A stretch of DNA of 64,000 nucleotides from Bugulina stolonifera (GCA_935421135.1 OW285193.1:13130099-13194098), one strand, 5' to 3'; positions 12,601 to 24,901 are shown, counted from the first letter of the stretch. Notes: a model not told the origin generated them from the sequence alone. Numbers and translations: made by a program.

Positions 12601-14874
12601 TTTGGAAATTCAAGTTGTTTGGCCAGGTTTAAAGTCAATTATCCTTCGTGGCAAATCAAAACTTTCAAGTTATGAGTTACATATAAATCTCCACATGTCC
12701 TCAGAAACTCAAGTTTTTATCAAGTTATTTAGACCAACTACAAGTCAAGCTACAATTCAATTTTTTCCTGTTTAGCTCAAGTTTTCTGTAGAGTTATTTG
12801 TGACGTATGGTAACTAAACAGTGCCAGAAATTCAAATTTTAAAGCGCAATAAAGTCAATAGAAACATATTGTCATCCATTGCTATGCATCTAATAAACTA
12901 GATTATACATACATGTACATGTATAATAGCTGGGTGTGATCATGCCTAATAACAATAGCCTAATTAGACTTGGCACCCTCTATTTCAACTATTGTGTACT
13001 TTGGTCTAAATTGTTCATTACCACAACAACACAAATAATAGCATCAAATAATTATTATTATTGAACTGTTGAACTGTAGATAATCTATTCATCACAAGTC
13101 ATGCTGGTTTGGTTATCGCCAACATGTACATTTGTATGTGGTATGGCACATGAATACATTTTTGGAGGAACTATATGAAAGTCAATGACCTGACAGATGT
13201 TAGTAGCATACTTGCCAAGTGTCCCGGATTTCTCGGGATACCCCCGGGATTTGAAAATTGTCCCTACACTGTCCCAATGTCCTGATTTATACCCCGGGAA
13301 TTAGGAAATTGCTGCTCCAAAAAAATTTATTTATTATTTCCTTTGGATTTTCCAAAACATTGGCTGAAAAAAGGTTGAACGTCGCAAATCCTGGGGAATT
13401 TTGCTAAATATAATGCTACACACCGTTTATTTTTAAAGTAGTTCGATGTCTACTGACTGTCGTGTCTATGCCAATAGCTACTAGTGATAGTCCAGACTCT
13501 GACTAATTCCTGAGCTATATTGGCAGTGTACTAAAGCCTCCCCAACAGTGGATAGCTATTTTATATAAACCCTCTAATGTCAATGACAACCACCGCGCAA
13601 ATGAAAATTCACTCATTAATTATTTGCTTGTACAGATAATGTTTCCATTATTAGTCTATTGGGTGTTAATTTAGCTGCTAAGCCAAACAATTCTCACAGT
13701 ACAGACAAGCAAAAGACTCGGCAACTTTCAAAATTAAAATCAATGGGTCAAATTTATTTATTTTATTTCTAAAAGTAAATTAGGTTTTTAATATCAATAT
13801 TATAATTATGCCTTCTGCATCCTCTAGTATTACTGATGGTGGTACCAATGACATAGCCAGGCACACGCTGACCCGGAAGCATATCAAACCTGTTGTCTAA
13901 AAGCTGTCACGTCACTTAAAAGCTTAGAAGATTTGTTTATTCTCAATGATTCTGAAGTTCAAAAGACAGGCTTACATTATGATTATAATTTTTAATATAA
14001 TAATTATAAACTTAACTTATGAAAATACTGAATTATTAATATTATTATTATAATTCAGTGTTTTCATAAATAAAGCTATTTATATGTTTATAATTTAATA
14101 AAATGAAACAAAAATTTGGTTTCTAATAAATTATTATGTTGTAGCAAGTTTTATAGGTCTTCTTTAGATAATCCAACCTGAAGTACTCTTTGCAATTTCA
14201 TTCCTATTCTAATTCTTCCCACCATTTTAAAACCATTCCAATATGCATGTAATATGAACATACTTTTGACCACTAGAGCAGCATAGAAATACAAGTGAAA
14301 TTGCCCTAACTACTGTCATTTTAGTGGCTCACAAAAAATATTTTGAATGCAGGAGAGTGCTCCTCTACCCCTCCCGCACCCTTTCTGGCAGCCCGCTACG
14401 TGGGCTGGCATGGCCTGCGGCCATGTCACCCGTCCTCCCTCTGGTCCGCGCATGTGTCCAGATTTTTTACCCAGGTTACTTGGCAAGTATGGTTAGTAGG
14501 CAATAACTTGTAGGATATAAAAGTAGGTCTACTCCACTTAGGCTATTGGTCATTTGGAGAAGGATATATAATGTAGGTCCACTCCACATAGGGTATTGAT
14601 CATTTGCAACAGTCTGACATGAACTAATAGAATTACATGACTAGTTGCAAATAACAAACTGTACTGTTACACACATGTACATGATACCCGACAGTACGAA
14701 TACGAATGAACAAATGCGTGTTACTCACTCTTGAATGCCTTTAACAGAACCAGTCGCTGTCTTGTTAGAGCACAGAGAAGGAGGCCACTGCATAGCGAAG
14801 ACATAATAATTGTAATAGTAGGCTCCACACCCTCCAAACATTCCAAGAAGCATTAGTAAAAACGGAGTTGACAT
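9673..14874 (-). CDS. RNASET2: Secreted/lysosomal RNase T2
   Basis: Five exons: 14729-14874, 12212-12378, 11627-11777, 10351-10436 and 9673-9884. All junctions are GT/AG and the phases are consistent, giving 253 aa. A signal peptide opens the protein (MSTPFLLMLLGMFGGCGA), followed by LQWPPSLC-like sequence (AMQWPPSLC). Exon 2 carries the first active-site block WTIHGLWP and exon 3 the second, FWDHEWSKHGTC. Both catalytic histidines and the flanking Glu/Lys are therefore present. Exon 5 has the C-terminal IEFCFDK block and paired cysteines. RNase T2 cleaves single-stranded RNA through 2',3'-cyclic phosphates in lysosomes or outside the cell. Several NxS/T sites are present. Intron 1 (2.35 kb) contains a hAT element and a CAAGT-type repeat copy. 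Confidence 0.93.
12590..12780 (+). repeat. CAAGT-rich dispersed repeat, copy 1
   Basis: In RNASET2 intron 1. It shares long blocks, such as CAGAAACTCAAGTTTTTATC, with the reverse complement of 17690-17850. An open frame of 82 aa overlaps it, but it is repeat-derived. Confidence 0.65.
13207..14491. mobile_element. hAT-type DNA transposon, non-autonomous, with TSD
   Basis: A 1285-bp element with terminal inverted repeats CATACTTGCCAAGT at the left and its complement ACTTGGCAAGTATG at the right. It is flanked by a perfect 8-bp duplication GTTAGTAG (13199-13206 and 14492-14499), the hallmark of the hAT superfamily. A short plus-strand frame at 13808-13900 contains DIARHTLTRKHI, resembling the His half of a BED-type zinc finger of hAT transposases. 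No full transposase remains. Both subterminal ends are rich in GC hairpins (CCCGGGAT near 13245; CAGCCC...GGGCTG near 14382). It sits in intron 1 of RNASET2. Confidence 0.85.
14000..14095. repeat. AT-rich hairpin inside the hAT element
   Basis: An imperfect palindrome: ATGAAAATACTGAATTATTA faces TAATTCAGTGTTTTCAT. It may be a nested MITE remnant or a structural part of the hAT element. Confidence 0.45.
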
Positions 14875-15334
14875 TTCGCATTTAGCAACTCAAGATCTAC
14901 AACAATAAGTTATACTCTAAACTGAAAGCCAAAAAAAGCTAGGCTATCAGTTTGTTGTCCAAAGGACTGGTAAGGGAATACTTGCTAATATATTTATACA
15001 ATAACGAACACATTGCTGGATTACCAAAGTTAGTGTTGTGAAGTTCCTAAAACATCAAAATCAAAATGGACTAGTATAGTCTAATTTAAATGCAAAATTA
15101 AATTTTAACAGAGATTTCAAGATAATCTAAACTCACTACACAGATGGGCAACAGTGTCTAGAATGAGTTTCAACACCTGAAAATGCCAAATAATGGCATT
15201 CAGGCCCCAGAAAGATGTACCAAAGTACACTCTAAACTCTAGCAGGTTGCAGATATTGATCGATATAAGTCGATGCGATTTAAACTAAATCTTATTTTAT
15301 TATCTACTATATAAATATAAGAAGATAACAGAGT

Positions 15335-15485
15335 TGAGTCCAAGTCGGACTTCAAGTCAACAAGTCAAGTTATTTCTAAAATTTTGGAGACAAGTCAAGT
15401 CAGTGCTGCCTCAAGTCAAGTCAAGTGAGCCGTCAAGCAAGTCACAAGTCAAGTCGAAGTCGACTTGTCTACTTGCAAGTAGAAA
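15335..15485 (+). repeat. CAAGTC-rich degenerate tandem block
   Basis: Repeated CAAGTCAAGTC units interspersed with GTCGAAGTCGACTTG-like palindromes. It resembles the blocks at 16070-16205, 12590-12780 and 17320-17850. Confidence 0.75.
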
Positions 15486-16069
15486 TGCAAGTGAACTGGG
15501 AGAAAACTTCGAAAATTTTATTTTTACCAAAACATCACTTTTTTCTCTTTTAGTAGACATTCCAATGCATGAAAAACCATACCAAGGTGTAGCTGGGCAT
15601 GTATTTTATACAATTATGGCAACAAGTCGATCCATGTAGTAACATTGGCACTACGGTTGAGACTGGTCATGTAGTATTATATATATTGGTAATGGCGATA
15701 CAGTGTTATGTAGCATATAAACAGCACATGGTACAGTGTGTCCATTGGCCAGTTCGGTAATTCCAATCTACATATTATAGTAATTAACTAATTATTGCAC
15801 TGTACATTGCATTCACTACTTACACCACACTTACACTACTTACACTGTGTGTACTTGTGACTATGCACAGTGTTGTCTCATGCACACACAGGCTAGATGT
15901 TACATTTGGTGTGTATTCTCATACGTAGCTAACCTTGATATACTCTAAATGCTGCTAGTAGCACTGATGAACTTGAAGCAAAAATGATAAACATAAATAT
16001 GTAGACGATTGAGACCTTTTTTCCATGTTGGCTATACATCGCACAAATTTTTTATTCTTCACATTGACT

Positions 16070-16205
16070 TGGCAGAACCCAAGTCAAAGTCACAAGTCAT
16101 TCATGTGTTCAAGTCAAATCAAGTCAACATCACATGTTCACATGCCCAAGTCAAGTCGACTTGGTCTTGTGACTTGACTTGGCAAGTCAAGTCAAATCTA
16201 TGACT
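16070..16205 (+). repeat. CAAGTC-rich degenerate tandem block
   Basis: A second block made of AAGTCAAGTC units and their complements (CTTGACTTGGCAAGTCAAGT). Same family as 15335-15485. Confidence 0.75.
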
Positions 16206-17159
16206 TATACCCAGTTCTGGAAGATAATCATAATAATAATATAAATATAATTAATATTTATTTTAATTTTTTTATTCTTATTGAATGAATCATTGGGGAT
16301 TATTTATAACTATTCATTATTATCCATTATGATTTTCATTATCGATTATGATCAATAATTTATTGTAGACTGGATATAGATAGGTGCAGGATTAGATACG
16401 CTTTATGATATAGATAATAACTAACCGGAGAATAAATTGTAAATATATAATTATAAACCAAAGGGATCCAGCTCTGATTGTGGAGTGTGGACGTGTGGTG
16501 TATGTGTATTTCACTCTTAGAATAGTCCCATCTTCTAACTCGATGATTTCACTCCACTCTTTGTTTACAACCTTTGTCCAAAGTCTGCTTATGCATTGCC
16601 TCCGGTCAAAATACGATCGAGGCGTAGGCGTGAAAAGTTTACTTTTAGGGCATTACCACACAATTATTATAACTCTCCCTTTCTGTGTTATTTCACAACC
16701 GCTTGTCAGACTGTCTTTTTTATAAATTGAAGGCTAAGGTTATTTTGATGGGCGATAGAGGGAACAACTCTTGCTTATCCGCATCGTTAGAAAATATACG
16801 TTCGCTATACTATTGCAGGTATTTCTATACACGTTAGTAAAGCCGTTCTAAGCCTAGCGCTCTCGCACTTTTTTGGACTAATTATAAATTCGTTCATGAC
16901 CATATTGATATTCAAAGATCGTGGTCAAAAACTTTTCTCATCTTTGATCTTTTCTTAGTATGTATTCCATGAAATCATAATAAAATGATAACAGTTTGAC
17001 ATATTAGAGTATAATTTTCCATACTTAGTTTGTTGCCCTAGATCTAGTAGGAAGTTAGGTTACATAAGACAATACTCAAAGAGAGGTAAATTTTATTTGA
17101 TTTAAAATAGAATCAGAATGAATCAAAATGAATCAAAATCTTAAATTTAAATACCATGA

Positions 17160-17300
17160 TTTGAATGATTATTCATTATTTTTTACGATAGTCATAATGA
17201 TAATTGATCATCAATGATAATAGTATCATACTGCATAGTAAAATTATTACAGAGAGTATCATTATGATTATCATACGATACTATACTTAGTGTAGTCGGT
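17160..17300. repeat. AT-rich imperfect palindrome
   Basis: ATAATAGTATCATACTGCAT and a facing ATTATCATACGATACTAT-type arm suggest a short hairpin MITE or a structured AT repeat. The boundaries are unclear. Confidence 0.35.
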
Positions 17301-17319
17301 ATGATAATCAGAGATGCCA

Positions 17320-17847
17320 GACTCGACTTAAAAACTCTCACTCGAGTTAATTCAATCAACATTTTATGGCGTATTGGAAGGACTCTTGACTTGAATATAT
17401 AGCCATCAAAACTTGAATTGTAATTTAATTATGGCTATGATCAAAGACTCACACATCATTGTGTTGAAATATTAAATTATTCAACAACTCGAGCTTTCAT
17501 TGGGCAGCTGTAAAATTGCAATGAATAGAAATAACCACAGTTATAACCATAATTGTAGCCACAACTATAACACATTTTACACTAAAACAGTGACATTTTG
17601 CTTTGAATTTTGAACTTCTAGCAATATTGCCTAACAATATTTCACCATAAGCTAAATAATAGCCCAATAACTCTATAAAAAGACTCGAGTTGAACAAGAA
17701 AAGAATTGAATTGAAACTTGCTTGTAGTTAACTTGGATAACTTGATAAAAACTTGAGTTTCTGAGAACATGTAAATATTTAACTTGTAACTTGAAAGTTT
17801 TGATCTGTCACTAGCAAGAATTGACTTGTAACTTGAAGAGTCACAAC
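17320..17847 (-). repeat. CAAGT-rich dispersed repeat, inverted copy
   Basis: The minus strand repeats the sequence at 12590-12780: ATCAAAACTTTCAAGTTA and CTCAAGTTTTTATCAAGTTA occur in both, in the same order. The left part is rich in ACTCGAGTT/CTTGA motifs. Ends not defined. Confidence 0.65.
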
Positions 17848-17850
17848 TAA

Positions 17851-18489
17851 AGGTGCGTTTACACTACACCAACTCCAACACCAACTCCGTCACCAACTCC
17901 AACCTCCAACACCAACACCAACTCCGGCTCCCAACTATGTGTTTACACTATACCAACTAGTTGTTGACCACATAATCAATTAATTGCCAGTAACCACATC
18001 AGCAAGCATGCTTGTACAAGTGTACCTATACTGGGGTTATAGCAAATAAGCAAAAAGCTTTGGATTTATCATCCACATGTATGATCAACAGCTAATCCTA
18101 GATTTGTGAAATGGCTGGTAGTTATAACCTTAGCTATTGGAAATTATACATGTACTTCAAATTAAAGTTTTGTAAGTATCACTTTGAATAGCTAGTGCTA
18201 GGGAAGGTTTTTCCCATAATAAAGCTTTAGGTTTATCATCAATAATCCAGAGCCAATCCTAGATTTGCAAAACAGATGCTAGCTATAATTAAAACACTGA
18301 GTTCTGATTGGTCAATGCCCTCCGACTTGTCGGAGTTACCCAGCACTGTTGGGTTGCTCCAACTCCGTCTCCGACAATAGGGATCTCCAACACCGACACC
18401 GACTTTTGTGTTTACACTACACCAACTTTGCCGGAGTTGGGCAGAAAAGTCGGAGTTGGTGTCGGAGTTGGTGTAGTGTAAATGCAGCT
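17851..18489. mobile_element. Harbinger-like MITE with TAA target duplication
   Basis: A 639-bp element. The left end reads AGGTGCGTTTACACTACACC and the reverse complement of the right end AGCTGCATTTACACTACACC. The similarity continues through CAACTCC(A/G)ACACCAACTCC. It is flanked by TAA on both sides (17848-17850, 18490-18492), consistent with the 3-bp TWA duplication of PIF/Harbinger elements. The terminal parts consist of CCAACTCCGACA-type minirepeats. No transposase, so it is non-autonomous. Confidence 0.75.
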
Positions 18490-18492
18490 TAA

Positions 18493-18950
18493 GAGTTGGC
18501 CATGGAAACTTGAGTATCCAAAATAAAACTTGCACACATCTCTGATGATAATTATACTCAGTCACTGTAATAATTTATTGATATCCATATTGACTAGGCT
18601 AAAATCAAAATATAATACATAAAATAAGAATTGGCTCCGCAGTCCACTCTGATAAGATCATAGCAGGCTAAAAAAAGACCTGCAGCTCTGATAGTTCCTC
18701 TTTTTCCTTAACCTGGGGTCTAGAAGTTTAACCAATACAAGAAAAACTGGTGTAATAAACAAGTGACAACTTCCAATCTACAAGACAATTTTGATAGTAA
18801 TGGTTATGAATATCAATATGAGCAGTAATGTAGTAATGGCCATCTGGCTAATCGTGCAGAAACTCTGTCTGCAGCAAGTCCAATGATGATGACTCAGCTT
18901 CTGCTAGAAAGTCTACAACTGTGTTTTAGATCTGATGTTTATCTTTTTTC
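18493..18950. other. Upstream region of PRPF38B
   Basis: No coding sequence recognised. It should hold the PRPF38B promoter. The 108-aa minus-strand frame ending near 18239 comes from the MITE and is not a gene. Confidence 0.4.
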
Positions 18951-19101
18951 ATATTTTTCTGCAGCAATCTGCTAGGAAACGACCTATCTTGCAGTTGACT
19001 GTCAAGACAAGCAGCCATCACTTTTTCCACTGAGATAGTTCATCTGTGGTCTCATCTTTGCATAGCGAGCTTAGCTAACCTGCACCAGCTAATTGTATTT
19101 C

Positions 19102-22100
19102 AAGTAAGTATGTATTTTCTGTTTTGTAACCAAATGCAATAGCACTATTAAATTAACTTCTTCTGGTTAATTGCCATCTATTTTGGAAATTATCTCCAAG
19201 GATGTGTACCCTTTGTGAGAGATTTTCCCACAATGTTGTTCTCCGAGCTTGCTGATGTAAACACTAATTGTTAAGGTTACAACATCCATAAGCTACACAC
19301 TATGACAGGTGTAGGCATATGTGCTTTTGCGCAATTGTGGAAGGGTGTTCACTAAATTAGCTCCACTTCCCATTTCATGTACCTGTAGTGGCTGACTATG
19401 ACGATGATGATGATTCTACTGTTGCTGGTTCCGGCAAGCAGGCCAATGTCTTACCTATCTGGGGTAACGAGAAGTCAATGAATCTGAACTCCCTCATCCT
19501 TTCAAATATACAAGGTTCTCCATATTTTAAAGTCAAACTGTTTGCTCTGAAGACATACCATGAAGTTGTCGATGAGATATATTATCAGGTAAGCTACACG
19601 TGAACAGATATTTGAACCCTCATCTACCACACAAGTCTGGTTATCAATCGTCAATACAATACAAACGAATGACATTGCATTAGCGTCACCAACCCTGGGA
19701 AATTCAAACATATGTTAATACATGTAGAGTTGACCCTATACTAGTAGGCCTGCATGCACACATTGGCGCTGTTGTTGGGATCGATTTAATGTAGGCCTAT
19801 ATACTGTAATTTTTTGCAGGTGCAGCATGTCGAACCATGGGAAGCAGGTAGTCGGAAGGTCGGAGGTCAAACAGGCATGTGTGGTGGTGTAAGAGGTGTT
19901 GGCGCAGGTACGTGCTGGTGGTAAGTCAAACCTAGGTTTTTGCTTTATCATGATAACAGGCTTGTATATTATGCTCTAGTCTCTATAGTTGCATATTGGA
20001 ATATAAAGGCATGGTATAATTATAGCTGCACTATTTACTTTGGTCATCACTGTAAAAGTTTATATCACTTTTGTTTGCTAACGTCTTGCTGTAGTATCAC
20101 TGGTCTGTTTAGCCATACTGTTCGCTCTGAATTGATGTGTGAATGTGAGACAAACAACATATTTTATTCATCGAATTACACTCACAGAACTTGATGTGCC
20201 GCAGCAGTATCGATCCTATGTTCATCATAATGATATTGCTATGTATAGTTCGCAGAGTATCGTGTAATGTGTATTTACTCTACTACTTGTCCTTAACCAG
20301 GTGGAATCGTATCGTCAGCCTTCTGCTTGCTGTATAAACTTTTCACGCTTAAACTAACTAGGAAACAGCTAATAGGAATGATGGACCATTGTGACTCTCC
20401 ATATATACGCTGTCTTGGGTTTATGTATGCCCGATACACACTGCCGCCGGCTGATCTATGGGAATGGTTTGAAGGTTATCTGGCTGATGAGGAGGTACGT
20501 TTAGTGCGGTGAGTCAAGCATTAGTGTGCCATGTTGAATTTACCTACGAGTAGTAGGTCTCTCAGGCTAAATGTTAGTCTGGTCTGACTATGTCACAGCT
20601 ACTGGAATAATTTGCTGAATTCATTCTTAAATGGCAACACAGTGTGGTTTAGTAGGACCAGTATTACACTTCATGTACATGTAGGCCTATGCTATACATG
20701 TGATACTAAGTACATTGTAGAGCTGCCATTCGGTTACTTGATTTGTGGGTCAGTTTATGTTATCTACTAGTATTATTCTTGCTAACAGTGAATAATGACT
20801 ACTCCATGTGTGCATACACATTACATCATTAGGGTAAGTATGTAAGTGTATATTGTACAATTCGTCTATATTACATGTATATTATTCTGCAACCACTGAA
20901 CTAGGAGATAGATGTGAAGGCAGGTGGGGGACTGGTCATGTACATGGGAGATGTGGTCAGGGACTTCCTCCTTAAGCTTGACTGGTTCGGGGCTCTATTC
21001 CCCAGGATACCGGTTCCCATACAGAAGACAATTGTGAACAATATGAAGGAGTATGGACCGTCTATCAAGGAGCAATACCAGGAGGAGGCCTTGAGAGAGG
21101 AACAGGAGAAGTAAGTTGTAGAACAGAGTTGGTCATACTATCACCCTACACTACTACGTGTACATTTGTATCTAGGAACATGTTAACTGTGAGGATATTT
21201 ATATTCCTAACTCATTGCCGTTGATTTGATTCCACAACTGTGAATTTACAATTGTGTCAGTGAAAGCTACTACGTGGTAATATATTAAAAAACTTTGTAG
21301 CCTGCAAAGTAGTCTCTCCACTCTGACCTAAAGTCTAGAGGTTCTAAGTTACTTAACGTGGTCAGCTATGTTGATTGATCTATTTGGTTCCTACATGTTT
21401 ATAAAGGTGTAATTATGTGTTGAAATTGGTTAATATGGTTTGCACAGTAAAATAGTCCACTGGACAATTTAGTGCCTTATTGCTTCGTACACTGTTGTGT
21501 TTGTTCACAAGGAGGGAAAAGGAACGTCAGGAAAGGGAGGTGAGAGAAAAACAGAGGAATGAGGCAGATCGTAGCAGAAGAGATCATCGTAGGGATGACA
21601 GAGACTCTAGAGGTCATGGTGGGGATAGATATAGAGATCGGGACTATGGCACTCGAGATCGGGACCGATACAGAGAAGGTCGCCATAGTGATAGGTTAGT
21701 ACAGGCGTATACAGTGTGTAACAGGTTAGTATACAGTGTGTGACAGGTTAGTATATAGTGTGTAACAGGTTAGTATACAGTGTGTGACAGGTTAGTATAC
21801 AGTGTGTAACAGGTTAGTGTACAGTGTGTAACAGGTTAGTATACAGTCTGTGACAGGTTAGTATACAGTGTGTGACAGGGTAGTATACAGTGTGTGACAG
21901 GTTAGTGTACAGTGTGTGACAGGTTAGTATACAGTGTGTGACAGAGTAGTATACAGTGTGTGACAGGTTAGTATACAGTGTGTAACAGGTTAGTATACAG
22001 TGTGTGACAGGTTAGTATACAGTGTGTAACAGGTTAGTATACAGTGTGTAACAGGTTAGTATACAGTGTGTAGCAGGTTAGTATACAGTGTGTAACAGGT

Positions 22101-23117
22101 TAGTGTACAGTGTGTAACAGGTTAGTGTACAGTGTGTAACAGGTTAGTGTACAGTGTGTAACAGGTTAGTGTACAGTGTGTAACAGGTTAGTGTACAGTG
22201 TGTAACAGGTTAGTGTACAGTGTGTAACAGGTTAGTGTACAGTGTGTAACAGGTTAGTATACAGTGTGTGACAGGGTAGTATACATTGTGTGAGTACACA
22301 GTGTGTGACAGGTTAGTGTACAGTGTGTGACAGGTTAGTATACAGTGTGTTACAGGTTGGTATACAGTGTGACAGGTTAGTATATTACTTGGTGAAACTT
22401 GATCTTCAGGTCTCAAAGAGATCGTGACAGGAGACGTGAGGATGGTGACGACTTTTCCAGGGAGCTAAAGAAAGCTAAGGACAGGGTGAAGGGTGAACGT
22501 CGTGGTCACGGGGATAGAAGGCGTAGTCGGTAAGTACTCTTATCATCATAATCTGTAGTCAGTTAACAACATACAAGCACGGGCATATATGTTGCAATGT
22601 AGCCTTATTGCATTCTTTCACTCTCCCTCACTACATTTGTTAAAAAATGTATAGATATAATATGCATATTTGAAAACCGCACTTGTTCATATGAGACTGC
22701 TTTTAATAATGAACACCGCTTGAGCGTTCAGACGTGACTAATGCTTGATCAGAAGGGAATCCTCTTGTTTACAATAAATATTATTACCAGGCACGCCGAA
22801 CTGCTGCTGTGTAATACTGAATAAAATTAATTGTTTTTGCTGTATATTGCTATTTATCTAGCTTGCACGTGCAATGTCGGAATGTGCCTAATACATTCTG
22901 TCTACGCTGTGTATATTTGTGCCCTGAACCCAACATTCACACTTTGGTTGCATATGTTGGGCTTCTTACACTAACATTTCACTATTCTTATAGATCTCGT
23001 GATAGAAAGAGGCGATCTAGATCCAGAGAACGAAGACGGTCAAGGTCTCGTGAGAGGTCCCGAGAAAGATCACGAGACAGGGATCGCTCTTCTCGAAGTA
23101 AACGTTCAAGGTCATGA
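19102..23117 (+). CDS. PRPF38B: Pre-mRNA-splicing factor 38B
   Basis: Eight exons. Exon 1 is mostly 5' UTR and ends at 19103. The coding exons are 19389-19588, 19820-19907, 20301-20494, 20905-21110, 21512-21694, 22410-22529 and 22994-23117, giving 371 aa with consistent phases. The acceptor at 19388 is followed by TGGCTGAC; the preceding exon ends in A before GTAAGT, so splicing makes the ATG. The N-terminal PRP38 domain is nearly family consensus: NVLPIWGNEKSMNLN, SPYFKVKLFALKTYHEVVDE, GMCGGVRGVGAGG, DSPYIRCLGFMYARYT and LFPRIPVP. Exons 6-8 encode an RS/RE-rich tail (RSRSRERRRSRSRERSRERS). PRP38-family proteins act in spliceosome activation with the B complex. Intron 6 holds a splice-site-like minisatellite. 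AATAAA signals occur near 23475 and 23613. Confidence 0.95.
21695..22385 (+). repeat. 22-bp minisatellite in PRPF38B intron 6
   Basis: About 31 copies of a 22-bp unit, GTTAGTATACAGTGTGTGACAG, with variants at a few positions (TATAC/TGTAC, GAC/AAC). The array begins exactly at the exon 6 donor (GATAG then GTTAGT), and nearly every unit repeats that GTTAGT hexamer and ends with an ACAG that looks like an acceptor. The last units degrade near 22290-22385, before the real acceptor CTTCAG at 22409. Confidence 0.95.
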
Positions 23118-23734
23118 GGTCAAGGTAGGACTGGACGGCCCCTAGTCTTTTGATCATCTGTACATACTGAAGGCTACGGTTAGCCTTGCTTAGGATATTA
23201 CTTTTTCATCGAGTTCATAAATGGCACATGGACATCATGACACAGTTTTTCCTGAATTTTGCCGGCCATTTTCTAAAAGAAAAATTATTCAAAAAATTGT
23301 AAAATCTGTATAATATTTTCATATAATTATACATGTAGGCTGAAACTGTAGAATTTTAAAAAATGTATATAAAATTGTATTTTAATGCCTTTCGTATTTC
23401 TTTTGTATCTAATGTTATCAACATTATTTCCATCTGTGATGCCATGCTCTGGTATCCTATTATCCACTACCTGCAATAAAGTATTCCATGTATATAGCCA
23501 TGTTCAGTTGATGAATACAAGTATATTATGTATTAATAGACAGCTCTTACTGATAGTGATACAGGCTCTTAGTAATGATATCCCCAATAGGATAGGGTGT
23601 GCAAGTGTAAAATAAATCTTAATTTATTCATGCAAGTCTTCTCTAAGGTAAGATAACTCTGAAATGAAAAGTTTCTACATGTGTCTTGATGTAATCCTAC
23701 ATGTATGATAAATTGTGCTTTCTTGGTTGCAACT

Positions 23735-23852
23735 TCTCCAGCAATCAAACTTCTCCAGCAATCAAACTTCTCCAGCAATCAAACTTCTCCAGCAATCAAA
23801 CTTCTCCAGCAATCAAACTTCTCCAGCAATCAAACTTCTCCAGCAATCAAAC
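23735..23852 (+). repeat. 17-bp tandem repeat, about 7 copies
   Basis: Near-perfect copies of CTTCTCCAGCAATCAAA. The frame through it encodes a repetitive peptide and is not a gene. It lies about 0.6 kb after the PRPF38B stop. Confidence 0.9.
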
Positions 23853-24901
23853 TTGTCAACATGCCACAATAACAATATTCAAACATTATGACAACTTGTA
23901 CTAGCAATTCATATTGAGGAACTATTTGTTTTTTAAAACAGGAGTAATATGAGTGGCAAAGGTAGAGCAATGCCTTGTTCAATTCAGGCAGTGTATAGTC
24001 ATAATTTCCGATAATACTATGCTCTTATGCTTAGTGGGCAGTAGGTGAACTATAAAGGGTATGCTACACGGACGAGTTACTTTATGTGGATATTGGCCAA
24101 ACTGAATCAAAGTTGCAGTATAGAATGTCAAGTTTTTATCTAATAATACCAAGAAGTATAAAGTTGAGTGGTATGATGAATATAGTGGAACATATAGATA
24201 CAATGTAAGTTCCAGACATTTATTGCAGCAGCATTTTGCTAATAAAGCCATAGCAGTCTAGCTACAATGGACCATGGGAAATTAACTCTGACTTACCGTA
24301 GAATAGTTGGTGATACTTATGGGCCAAGCACTTTAGCTCAGCACTAAACTAAACAAAGTTTACACACTGTTCTAGCTATTTCAAAGTATCTGCTATAGTA
24401 GGGGAGTCTGCAAGATAACAGTTGGATGGCAACACCCTCTGTCCCTCTCCTCCCAGTGACCACTCCGTATGTCTATAACATTTATTTCTACTGGATATGG
24501 ACTTCCAGCCATATAGATGTTATTCCTGTTCTGCATGAGCCGTTTACCCACCATTATTTCTCTACTCTAATATAATATTGCACCCAATCTTCTAATGAGC
24601 TGTAACACTAATCTCTAACATAATCCACAATACAACTAACAATGTAACATCCAGTGATGGGTTCAGTGTGCATTTGAAAAACAATCCATACTCCCCAAAT
24701 TAACTACAAATAGGGATGACTAAGATAAACTTGTTAACACAGGAAATTACACGGATTATCTACGAGAAAAACACATTTAGGGGTGTTATCATGTGTGCTT
24801 GAACGGCAGCAAATCCACCAAGAACTGTATGTACCACGGATTAGGAGTGTTAATGGAAAGGGATGCCAATTAGCTGTGCATACAACTGTGACAATCTAGG
24901 A

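Larger units (their letters stand above)
14875..17320. other. Intergenic region with CAAGT repeats
   Basis: Upstream of RNASET2. It contains two CAAGT-rich blocks (listed separately) and AT-rich sequence. No gene is supported; the frames at 15334-15639 and 16009-16203 are open only because the CAAGTC repeat lacks stops. Confidence 0.5.

Noticed and set aside
18239..18565. 108-aa minus-strand ORF
   Set aside because: Overlaps the right half of a MITE; repeat-derived.
21695..22385. CRISPR-like array of short repeats
   Set aside because: Units are contiguous with no spacers, within a eukaryotic intron; it is a minisatellite.
22210..22416. 68-aa minus-strand ORF
   Set aside because: Repetitive peptide from the minisatellite.
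23701..23904. 67-aa ORF with SNQTSPAIKLLQ repeats
   Set aside because: Translation of a 17-bp tandem repeat with no start context or homology.
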